Of a DNA stretch of 17,370 nucleotides, positions 1-6,059 are shown piece by piece. A program made the translations under genes and the position numbers. This DNA is from JBARCX01 sp049794535 (lineage in GTDB: Bacteria; Pseudomonadota; Gammaproteobacteria; Xanthomonadales; Rhodanobacteraceae). The stretch lies in contig JBARCX010000099.1 of NCBI GenBank assembly GCA_049794535.1, positions 1 to 17,370 of the forward strand, read 5' to 3'. The first letter of the stretch is position 1; each line of letters opens with the position of its first letter. Below the pieces are notes generated by a model. That model was not told the origin of the DNA. It was given only the letters and a program-made list of their open reading frames with translations, and made no database searches.

Positions 1-1446
1 CGAGACAAGCGCGATCACCGGCAGGTAGACGATCAACCACCATGCACCCTTCAGCTGTCTGCCGAAGTCGTGCCAACCCGCTTTGGCTTGGTAATACAGG
101 TAGACCGGCAGTGCCACGACCATCAACAGAATGATCTCGCCGGTCAGCGGCCACTTGGCCCAGTACAACAGCTCGGTCGCCATGATGAAGGCGACGCCTG
201 CAAGAACTGGCAGCCCAGCAACGCGCAATGGGCGATGCAGTTCGGTAGCCGTGCGGCGCAAGGTCATGACGCTGACCGGTCCGGTGAGGTAGGAGATGAT
301 CGTTGCCACCGAGATCACGGCCGCCAGCGTGCCCCAGCCGCGGAAGAAGAACAGGAACAGGAACGACACGGCCAGGTTCAGCCACATCGCCGGACGTGGC
401 ACGCCCCACTTCGGATGCACGCTGCCCAGCAGTTTGGGCAAGGTGCCGTTGCGCTCCATGCCGTAGATCATGCGCGCGGTGGTCGCGGTATAGGTCATGC
501 CGGTGCCGCTGGGGCTGATAAACGCATCCACGTACAGCAGCATGGCCAGCCAATGCAGGTTGACGATGATCGCCAGCTCCGCAAACGGCGAGCGGAAATC
601 GATACCGTGCCAGCCGGCCTTGGCCAGCATGTCCTGCGGTACTGCGCCGATGTAAGCCACCTGCAGAATTACGTAGACCACTGTCGCCAGCAGAATCGAG
701 CCGACCACCGCAAACGGGATGCTCTTGCCCGGATTACGCGCCTCGCCAGCAAGATTCACCGGACTCTGGAAGCCGTTGAAGCTAAATACGATGCCAGCGG
801 TCGCCACGGCGGTGAGAATCGCGGCGAAATCCGTCGCATGTGAACCGCCATGGATGCCCACGGAGAAATTCTCGCGATGGAAGCCGCTGGCAATCAGCGC
901 CAGGCCGGTCGCTGCCGGCACCACCAACTTGAAAGTGGTGATCGCCGTGTTGGAGTGCGCGAACAGCTTCACGCTCCAGAAATTCAGCAGGAAATAGATG
1001 ATCACCAACACAGCGGCAATACACAGGCCGATCACACTCAGCTCACCGTGGCCGTCTGGCATATGCATGTAAAGGTCGTGCGCCCATTGCCATGGCCACG
1101 AAGCCATGTACTGCACCGAGGCCTCGGCCTCCACCGGGATCACCGAAACGATCGCGATCCAATTGGCCCACGCAGCAATAAAGCCGACCAGCGAACCGTG
1201 CGAATAGTGGCCATAGCGCACCATGCCGCCGGACTCCGGGAACATCGCACCCAGCTCGGCGTAGGTCAGCGCGATGGTCATGATGATCGCCGCACCCAGC
1301 ACCCATGCCCACACCGCGCCGGGGCCGGCTAAGCCTGCGGCTTTCCACGCACCGAACAGCCAACCGGAGCCGATGATGGAACCCAGGCCGGTAAGCATCA
1401 GGGCGAATGGACCGACGTCGCGGCGAAGGGGGCTGGAATGAGACAT
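1..1446 (-). CDS. APC-family amino acid permease (3' end outside window)
   Basis: This is an inner-membrane amino-acid/proton transporter of the APC superfamily, resembling aspartate:proton symporter-like permeases. The minus-strand frame is open from the ATG at 1446 to the window edge, giving 482 visible residues. The N-terminus (SSPLRRDVGPFALMLTG) leads into TM1 with the APC glycine motif GSIIGSGWLFGA. Further along are YAELGAMFPESGGMVRYG and the family signature FNGFQSPVNLAGEARNPGKS. The last visible segment, around LYYQAKAGWHDFGRQLKGAWW, is a late loop and TM, so only a short C-terminal tail should be missing. The start is supported by a CCGGAG Shine-Dalgarno sequence 5 bases before the ATG. 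The gene is transcribed divergently from metF. The substrate cannot be set from sequence alone; acidic amino acids are the best guess. Confidence 0.92.
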   Translation of the reverse strand, partial: MSHSSPLRRDVGPFALMLTGLGSIIGSGWLFGAWKAAGLAGPGAVWAWVLGAAIIMTIALTYAELGAMFPESGGMVRYGHYSHGSLVGFIAAWANWIAIVSVIPVEAEASVQYMASWPWQWAHDLYMHMPDGHGELSVIGLCIAAVLVIIYFLLNFWSVKLFAHSNTAITTFKLVVPAATGLALIASGFHRENFSVGIHGGSHATDFAAILTAVATAGIVFSFNGFQSPVNLAGEARNPGKSIPFAVVGSILLATVVYVILQVAYIGAVPQDMLAKAGWHGIDFRSPFAELAIIVNLHWLAMLLYVDAFISPSGTGMTYTATTARMIYGMERNGTLPKLLGSVHPKWGVPRPAMWLNLAVSFLFLFFFRGWGTLAAVISVATIISYLTGPVSVMTLRRTATELHRPLRVAGLPVLAGVAFIMATELLYWAKWPLTGEIILLMVVALPVYLYYQAKAGWHDFGRQLKGAWWLIVYLPVIALVS

Positions 1447-1605
1447 GCGGGCTCCGGTGAAGCAAGACAGATGGCCGTTCCCAGACGGCACAAGCCGCCG
1501 ATGATGACAGACCGGCGACCGCAGTGTCAGCCGTACGGCGGCGTCCGGGCTGCGTGCAACAGACACGGTTTGACCTACACAGGTCCGGTGGGAGTGTGCG
1601 GCGCA

Positions 1606-1639
1606 TATATATCGCTTCATCTCGAGTAAGAGATATATA
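1606..1639. promoter_or_regulatory. 34-bp imperfect palindrome, putative metF operator
   Basis: The left arm ATATATCGCTT is mirrored by the right arm AAGAGATATAT, with about ten central bases that include TCTCGA. Counting outward from the centre, 13 of 17 base pairs match. It lies between the divergent permease and metF genes and overlaps the likely metF -10 hexamer, so a bound dimeric protein would block metF. The length and AT-rich outer arms suit a winged-helix or HTH repressor. Because metF belongs to the methionine/SAM cycle, an SAH- or SAM-responsive regulator is the natural candidate, but that is inference. No MetR-type TGAA-N5-TTCA site was seen here. Confidence 0.6.
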
Positions 1640-1641
1640 CT
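1636..1641 (+). promoter_or_regulatory. putative metF -10 hexamer (TATACT)
   Basis: TATACT matches five of the six sigma-70 -10 bases and lies 32 bases before the metF ATG. No good TTGACA-like -35 lies at 16-18 bases upstream, which suggests a weak or activator-dependent promoter. The hexamer sits within the right arm of the palindrome at 1606-1639. Confidence 0.45.
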
Positions 1642-1672
1642 TTCCGACAACGTCACCCAGGAACCCGTCGCG

Positions 1673-2497
1673 ATGCCGTCGATCAGCTTCGAATTCTTTC
1701 CGCCCAAGACCGATGAACAGCGCACGCAGCTGGATCGCACCGCAACCATCTTGAAAGGGCTTGCACCGGAATACGTGTCGGTGACGTTTGGTGCCGGCGG
1801 TTCCACGCTGAGCTACACCGGCGAAACCGCGCAGCGGCTTCACGAAAAGCACGGGCTTAGCGTGGCGCCACATCTTTCATGTGTCGGTGGAACACGCAAC
1901 GAGCTGGCCGAGCTGCTGGATGGTTACCGTTCCGCAGGCTATCGACGCATCGTGGCGTTACGTGGCGATCTGCCCTCGGGCATGGCCACCACCGGTGACT
2001 TTCGTTACGCCGCCGAGTTGGTGCGTTTCATCCGCGAGTACAGCGGTGACTATTTCCACATCGAAGTGGCGGCGTACCCGGAGACGCATCCGCAGGCCGA
2101 TGACGCACATGCGGATCTGCGCCATTTCAAGGCCAAGATCGAGGCCGGTGCGAATAGCGCCATCACGCAGTACTTCTTCAACCCTGACGCTTATTTCCGT
2201 TTTGTCGACGATGTGCAGCGGCTCGGCGTCAACGTACCGATCGTGCCGGGCATCATGCCCATCGCCAACTACAGTCAGCTCAAACGCTTTTCCGACATGT
2301 GCGGTGCAGAGATTCCGCGCTGGATCGCCAAGCGTATGCAGGCGCACGGTGACGATGCGGAATCGGTGCGTGCATTAGGTGCCGAAGTCGTCGCGCAGCT
2401 ATGCCGACGGCTACTCGATGGTGGTGCTCCTGGCTTGCACATCTACACGCTCAACCGGGCAAAAGCGACGCAGGCCGTGCTGCAGCAGTTGAGGTAA
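1673..2497 (+). CDS. metF: 5,10-methylenetetrahydrofolate reductase
   Basis: A flavoprotein that reduces 5,10-methylene-THF to 5-methyl-THF, the methyl donor for methionine synthesis; cytosolic. The 274 residues cover the whole TIM-barrel of bacterial MetF (the E. coli protein is about 296 aa). The N-terminal signature ISFEFFPPK carries the catalytic Glu (E7, equivalent to E. coli E28), and VALRGDLP carries the flavin-contacting Asp (D99, equivalent to D120). Other conserved blocks are VSVTFGAGGST, EVAAYPETHP, ITQYFFNPDAY and VPGIMPI. AGGA about 10 bases before the ATG is the likely ribosome binding site. The gene appears to be single, preceded by a palindromic operator. The activated-methyl-cycle partner ahcY lies about 11 kb away on the opposite strand. 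Confidence 0.97.
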   Translation: MPSISFEFFPPKTDEQRTQLDRTATILKGLAPEYVSVTFGAGGSTLSYTGETAQRLHEKHGLSVAPHLSCVGGTRNELAELLDGYRSAGYRRIVALRGDLPSGMATTGDFRYAAELVRFIREYSGDYFHIEVAAYPETHPQADDAHADLRHFKAKIEAGANSAITQYFFNPDAYFRFVDDVQRLGVNVPIVPGIMPIANYSQLKRFSDMCGAEIPRWIAKRMQAHGDDAESVRALGAEVVAQLCRRLLDGGAPGLHIYTLNRAKATQAVLQQLR

Positions 2498-2577
2498 GGC
2501 GTTTCGCACGCGAACGGACGCGAAAGCTTGCCAACGCGGCCTCTTCTTGTGATCGGGCGCAGCGGTATTCTTGGTGA

Positions 2578-3171
2578 ATGCGCCTGCTCGCCATCCTGCT
2601 GCTGTTCCTGCTACCCGCCAGTTCTGTGTTCGCGCAGGGCGATATCCACCGCTGTATCGGCGCGGATGGCACGCCGATATTCACGGATCGCGTGTGCTCC
2701 GATCTGCATGCCACACTCGAGGCGCCACCGCCGGCAACCTCCGCCAGCGTTGGAGCGCCAGTAACACCGCACACGCCGCCGGGTGTCTTATGCGCGGGCA
2801 ATCTGACCGAGCTCAAGCAGGCCGTGGTCGACGCCTTCGCCGCTCATGATCCGAATCGCCTGGCGGGGCTGATGTTGTGGGGAGGCTACGGTGATGGAGC
2901 CGTAGTGGCTGACATCCGTGGGTTAGGGCAGTTGATGCAGCGCCCGCTACTGGCGATCGATGCGGCTCCTGCGGGCCATTCCGTATCAGTGCCTAGCGCG
3001 GAACCCGGCATGGATACCTCAAGCAAGCCACCGGTGGGCAGTGCTCCGGCCGCAATCCCGGATGAGCTGGTAGTGCATACCGCCTCTGATGATGGCAGTG
3101 GTCAACCGCATGAAACCCACTTTGCGCTCACGCGTCGTTCCGGTTGCCTTTGGCTGCGTCAAGTGGATTGA
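2578..3171 (+). CDS. small exported protein with DUF4124-like N-terminal domain
   Basis: No specific function is recognised. Residues 1-20 form a clear Sec signal peptide: Arg at position 2, a Leu-rich core (LLAILLLFLLPASSVFA) and a likely cleavage before QGD. The mature N-terminus, DIHRCIGADGTPIFTDRVC, has the short 'cysteine / DG-x-P-x-FTD / cysteine' pattern of DUF4124 domains, common in Xanthomonadales periplasmic proteins. A Pro/Ala-rich linker follows. The second half (from about residue 75, LCAGNLTELKQAVVDAFAAHDPNRLAGLM) looks like a small alpha+beta domain ending in a hydrophobic strand (GCLWLRQVD). The protein is 197 residues long. It starts 80 bases after metF, with only a weak ribosome binding site. 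It is likely periplasmic; a lipoprotein is excluded because no lipobox is visible. Confidence 0.75.
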   Translation: MRLLAILLLFLLPASSVFAQGDIHRCIGADGTPIFTDRVCSDLHATLEAPPPATSASVGAPVTPHTPPGVLCAGNLTELKQAVVDAFAAHDPNRLAGLMLWGGYGDGAVVADIRGLGQLMQRPLLAIDAAPAGHSVSVPSAEPGMDTSSKPPVGSAPAAIPDELVVHTASDDGSGQPHETHFALTRRSGCLWLRQVD

Positions 3172-3258
3172 GCCCGTTCTAAGAGCCTGTCTAACGCCGT
3201 TTTACGCGGTCGCCATGGCATCGCGGTTATCATGAGCGGTCCCCACTGGAGAACCGTC

Positions 3259-4176
3259 ATGTCGCAGCAATACCCCGAATGGATCTGGCAGAACGGCGCG
3301 ATCAAGCCGTGGCAGGAAGCAACCACCCATGTGATGTCGCATGCCCTGCATTACGGTTCCTCAGTGTTCGAAGGTATTCGTAGCTATGCCACGCCCGATG
3401 GTGCGGCGATCTTTCGCCTCACCGATCACCTGAAGCGTTTGTATCAGTCGGCGAAAATCTACGACATGACGTTGCCGTACACGCAGGATGAGCTGGCAGC
3501 AGCTTGCCGCGACGTGATCAAGAAGAACGGCCTCAATGCAGCCTATCTGCGTCCGGTGGCGTACCGCGGCCTTGGTGGCTTCGGGCTTTCCGCCGAAACA
3601 CCTATCGATGTTGCTGTCGCGGCATGGCCGATGGGCCCCTACCTCGGGCCAGAGGCATTGGAGCAGGGCATCACGGCATGTGTATCGAGCTGGCAGCGCT
3701 TTGCACCGAACACCATCCCGGCAGGTGCCAAGGCCGGTGGTAATTACCTCTCTGGCCAGTTGATCGCTCGCGAAGCGCGTCGCCTCGGTTTCGGTGAAGG
3801 TATCGCGCTCGCATCCAGCGGTCTGCTTAGCGAAGGCGCTGGCGAAAACCTGTTCCTCGTATTCGACGGTGTGCTGCATACCACACCAGCCAGTGCGTCG
3901 ATCCTTGCGGGTATCACCCGTGACACGATCAAAGTGCTTGCGCAGATGGAAGGCATCGAAGTCGTCGAGCGCGACATTCCGCGTGAGTACCTCTACCTCG
4001 CCGACGAGATCCTGATGTGCGGCACCGCCGCCGAGATCACCCCGATCCGTTCGGTGGATGGCAAGCAGATCGGCGCCGGCAAGGCGGGTCGCGTGACGCG
4101 TCGTTTGCAGGAACTGTTCTTCGGCCTGTTCAACGGCAAGGTCAATGACCAGTGGGGCTGGCTGGAACCAGTCTGA
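3259..4176 (+). CDS. ilvE: branched-chain amino acid aminotransferase
   Basis: A fold-type IV PLP aminotransferase that interconverts Leu, Ile and Val with their 2-keto acids using 2-oxoglutarate/glutamate; the last step of branched-chain synthesis. The protein is 305 residues, the usual size for the family. The PLP-binding lysine is K158, in the signature NTIPAGAKAGGNYLSGQL. SEGAGENLFLV, GITRDTI and MCGTAAEITPIRSVDG are also as in E. coli IlvE, and the C-terminus FFGLFNG..NDQWGWL is typical. An ATG 27 bases upstream (3232) is in frame, but GGAG is placed 8 bases before the ATG at 3259, and MSQQYPEWIWQNG is the usual N-terminus, so 3259 is chosen. The gene is monocistronic and ends at a strong hairpin. 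The branched chains it helps supply could also feed fatty-acid starters, but nothing ties it to the NRPS cluster. Confidence 0.96.
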   Translation: MSQQYPEWIWQNGAIKPWQEATTHVMSHALHYGSSVFEGIRSYATPDGAAIFRLTDHLKRLYQSAKIYDMTLPYTQDELAAACRDVIKKNGLNAAYLRPVAYRGLGGFGLSAETPIDVAVAAWPMGPYLGPEALEQGITACVSSWQRFAPNTIPAGAKAGGNYLSGQLIAREARRLGFGEGIALASSGLLSEGAGENLFLVFDGVLHTTPASASILAGITRDTIKVLAQMEGIEVVERDIPREYLYLADEILMCGTAAEITPIRSVDGKQIGAGKAGRVTRRLQELFFGLFNGKVNDQWGWLEPV

Positions 4177-4195
4177 TCCACTGCGCATCGCGTAG

Positions 4196-4232
4196 AACGA
4201 AAGAAGGGCGCAGCGATGCGTCCTTCTTCGTT
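4196..4232 (+). terminator. rho-independent-type terminator of ilvE
   Basis: A long stem: AACGAA-(A)-GAAGGGCGCA pairs with TGCGTCCTTC-TTCGTT, with one bulged A and one G-U pair, closed by a GCGA loop. It begins 19 bases after the ilvE stop. The A-rich left flank and T-rich right arm serve as the tract. The core (4203-4226) is nearly identical to the ahcY terminator at 13756-13779. Confidence 0.85.
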
Positions 4233-4343
4233 TGTGCTGTCTGAGGCGCAAGGCAAGCAGGAACCTTCGCGCTTGCAACGCTCGGCGGATGCCCCCATCG
4301 CACTAGTTCGGCATACACGCCGAGCAACATGGGAGGGCGGTAC

Positions 4344-5309
4344 GTGATCGACCTATACAAATTGCATTGGTCGCACTATGTGGAAAAAGTGCGCTGGGCG
4401 TTGGATTTCAAGAGGCTGCCCTGGCGCGGCATCGACATCGTTGCATTCACCAAAAAAGAAATGCAGCGCTTCAACTGCGCACAAACGGTGCCGCTGATTC
4501 TCGACACTGCCACGGGCGTAGCAATCAGCGATTCATCACCCATCATTCGTTACCTCGACGAAACCTATCCCGAGCATGCGCTGTTGCCGGCTGATCCCGC
4601 TGAGCGCGAAGCTGTGTGGCAATGGATGCTCCGACTCGATTCCACGCTCGGATTGCACGCGCGTCGGCTGGGCTATACACAAGTGATCATGGAGTGCCCA
4701 AAGATCTTGTCGCAGATGTTTATGCCGAATGTACTTGGCGGCTTGTTCACTCGACCGGTATTGCGCGCACTGACCGCGCCAGTCATTGGCACCTTGCTGA
4801 CTTTGCGCTTCCGTTTTCATCGCAACCGAGAGGATCGGGTATACGAAGCGCTGGAGGCGCAGTTGGTACCCATCGCAGCACAACTCGAACGTGATGGTTT
4901 CCTGGTGGGGCAACGCTTCACGGCAGCAGACCTGACACTCGCGTCATTGCTTCGCCCGCTACGCATCGTGCCGCACTTTGTTCATCATCCTCAACTGCAG
5001 TCGTTGTTCGTGTGGCAGGAGCGACTATTTCGCGAACACGATCGCGATGTGGCTTTTCCCTATGAGGAGTTGATCCAGGCAAAACGGAAGCGTTGCGGCA
5101 ACATGCGCAGCCGAGTGAGCTGGATGCGATCCGTCACAAAGGTAACTACCGATGCAAGCAAGCAACCTATGTTGCAGGTGGCGAAGAACGACATTCATTC
5201 GAGCAGTCGTTGGATGCTTCTGCTTGGTTTGCCGGCTTATTTTAAGCTGCGTTGGTTCAACGGTGTGGCTCGTGAGCGATATGTGCCGGCAGCATTTGTG
5301 TCGGACTGA
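4344..5309 (+). CDS. glutathione S-transferase-like protein with extended C-terminus
   Basis: A cytosolic GST-superfamily protein, probably a glutathione-dependent detoxification or redox enzyme; substrate unknown. An N-terminal thioredoxin fold (about residues 1-78) carries the cis-proline (TVPLI, P50) and the gamma-Glu-binding pair in ISDSSPIIRYLDETYP (S64-S65). The catalytic-loop position reads WSHYVEKVR, so Ser rather than Cys is available. The all-helical C-terminal domain includes the N-capping/hydrophobic staple-like FLVGQRFTAADLTLASLL. GTG at 4344 is preferred because the only good Shine-Dalgarno (GGGAGGG, 4330-4336) lies between the in-frame ATG at 4329 and this GTG. The final 65 or so residues, after FPYEELIQAKRKR, do not look like standard GST and may be a lineage-specific tail or read-through of a lost stop. 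Confidence 0.83.
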   Translation: MIDLYKLHWSHYVEKVRWALDFKRLPWRGIDIVAFTKKEMQRFNCAQTVPLILDTATGVAISDSSPIIRYLDETYPEHALLPADPAEREAVWQWMLRLDSTLGLHARRLGYTQVIMECPKILSQMFMPNVLGGLFTRPVLRALTAPVIGTLLTLRFRFHRNREDRVYEALEAQLVPIAAQLERDGFLVGQRFTAADLTLASLLRPLRIVPHFVHHPQLQSLFVWQERLFREHDRDVAFPYEELIQAKRKRCGNMRSRVSWMRSVTKVTTDASKQPMLQVAKNDIHSSSRWMLLLGLPAYFKLRWFNGVARERYVPAAFVSD

Positions 5310-5354
5310 TGTCGGATATCGACGCGCAAGGTCTTAATAAGGCTGGATGTTGAA

Positions 5355-5383
5355 GGGTGCCGCGAGGCACCCTCTACATTTTT
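5355..5383 (+). terminator. intrinsic terminator after the GST-like gene
   Basis: A perfect 7-bp stem, GGGTGCC/GGCACCC, with a GCGA tetraloop, followed after TCTACA by TTTTT. It lies 46 bases after the GST stop and isolates that gene from the NRPS operon downstream. Confidence 0.85.
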
Positions 5384-5481
5384 GCGTCATGGAATGGATG
5401 CATCAGATGATGCCTGTTTGCATAGGCAATGAAATGAGGCGGTATGGGGGGCTATGGGTGTGCCTTGCTTTAATGGTGAGA

Positions 5482-5522
5482 AATATTGTTGATAACAACA
5501 AATATTTTAATAATTAAATATT
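5482..5522. repeat. nested AATATT inverted repeats
   Basis: AATATTGTTG (5482-5491) is mirrored by CAACAAATATT (5496-5506) with one bulge. The last AATATT of that arm is also the left end of a second palindrome (5501-5522), whose outer seven bases AATATTT/AAATATT pair perfectly. Three AATATT half-sites therefore lie about 16-19 bases apart. The layout suggests tandem binding of a dimeric regulator or a cruciform-prone silencing site upstream of the NRPS operon. Confidence 0.6.
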
Positions 5523-5710
5523 AAGTTTCACTTTTATGAATGTCTGAATGTCTGTCAGTAAATCATGCGTTTATTTGAGTTGTTGACGAATAATTCATTT
5601 CTTGTCTGCTACTCGATGTCTTGGATTTATTTACAGTAAAAGTACTTGCTTGCGTTTCACGATGTGTGATGACGAGCGTGAATTGCGCGTCATGATTTCG
5701 ATGTATAGGC

Positions 5711-5727
5711 ATGCTCGCTCTGAGCAT
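5711..5727. repeat. short hairpin in the NRPS upstream region
   Basis: ATGCTC and GAGCAT flank a 5-base spacer (GCTCT), a perfect 6-bp inverted repeat. It could be an operator or part of a structured 5' leader; there is no T-tract, so it is not a terminator. Its role is unknown. Confidence 0.35.
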
Positions 5728-6059
5728 CACGGGAATTTCATCGCTCGTCATCAGAATATGCCTGCCCATCATCTTTCCATGGATGGTTCTAGTGCTATGG
5801 ATGCTGGCGTCATGGGCGGATGATCGGTCTATTCCGTAGCGATACCGAAAGTAAGGAAGACACACAACATGGCCATCACGGCTGTGGCAGGTTCTTTTTG
5901 TCTGCAAAGAAATGCGTCGCGTTGCACCAGCAGAAAAGCTCGTGCGAACGATAACCTCATTGACCACGATCGACGATAAGCCCGTTCGCGGCGGGAAGAA
6001 ACGGCAGCTTAAGTGTCGTAGCGCAGCGAAGGCGGGTGTACTCGTAAGGAAGGATTGCG

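Larger units (their letters stand above)
5384..6059. other. AT-rich, gene-free region upstream of the NRPS operon
   Basis: About 680 bases without a convincing gene. Bases roughly 5460-5680 are strikingly AT-rich compared with the rest of the window, typical of regulatory DNA of transferred clusters that is bound by H-NS/MvaT-like silencers (inference). The short open frames here, on both strands, have no ribosome binding site and no recognisable protein character. The stretch holds nested AATATT inverted repeats (5482-5522), a tandem GAATGTCT pair (5538-5553), a TTGACG that could serve as a -35 at 5583-5588 (with a poor -10), and a 6-bp hairpin (5711-5727). The NRPS ribosome binding site, AAGGAAGG, is at its right end. 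Confidence 0.6.

Noticed and set aside
70..843. Open frame on the plus strand (257 codons)
   Set aside because: Antisense to the APC permease; composition (Gln/Arg/His-rich) is that of a shadow frame and no domain is seen.
1043..1873. Minus-strand open frame of 276 codons crossing the permease start and metF
   Set aside because: Out of frame with the permease and antisense to metF; low-complexity Arg-rich translation.
2502..2525. TTTCGC/GCGAAA hairpin after metF as a terminator
   Set aside because: Stem of only six pairs, 12-base loop and no T-tract; too weak to call.
3232..3258. Upstream ATG as the ilvE start
   Set aside because: No ribosome binding site and not part of the usual IlvE N-terminus; GGAG fits the ATG at 3259.
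3361..4278. Minus-strand open frame of 305 codons
   Set aside because: Lies fully antisense to ilvE, whose identity is certain; no protein-like features.
5538..5553. Tandem GAATGTCT pair
   Set aside because: Only two 8-bp copies; could be chance in AT-rich DNA. Mentioned under the upstream region only.
5563..5967. Minus-strand open frame (134 codons) and plus-strand open frame at 5602-5823 (73 codons)
   Set aside because: No ribosome binding site, overlap each other on opposite strands, His/Ser/Arg-rich without secondary-structure character.
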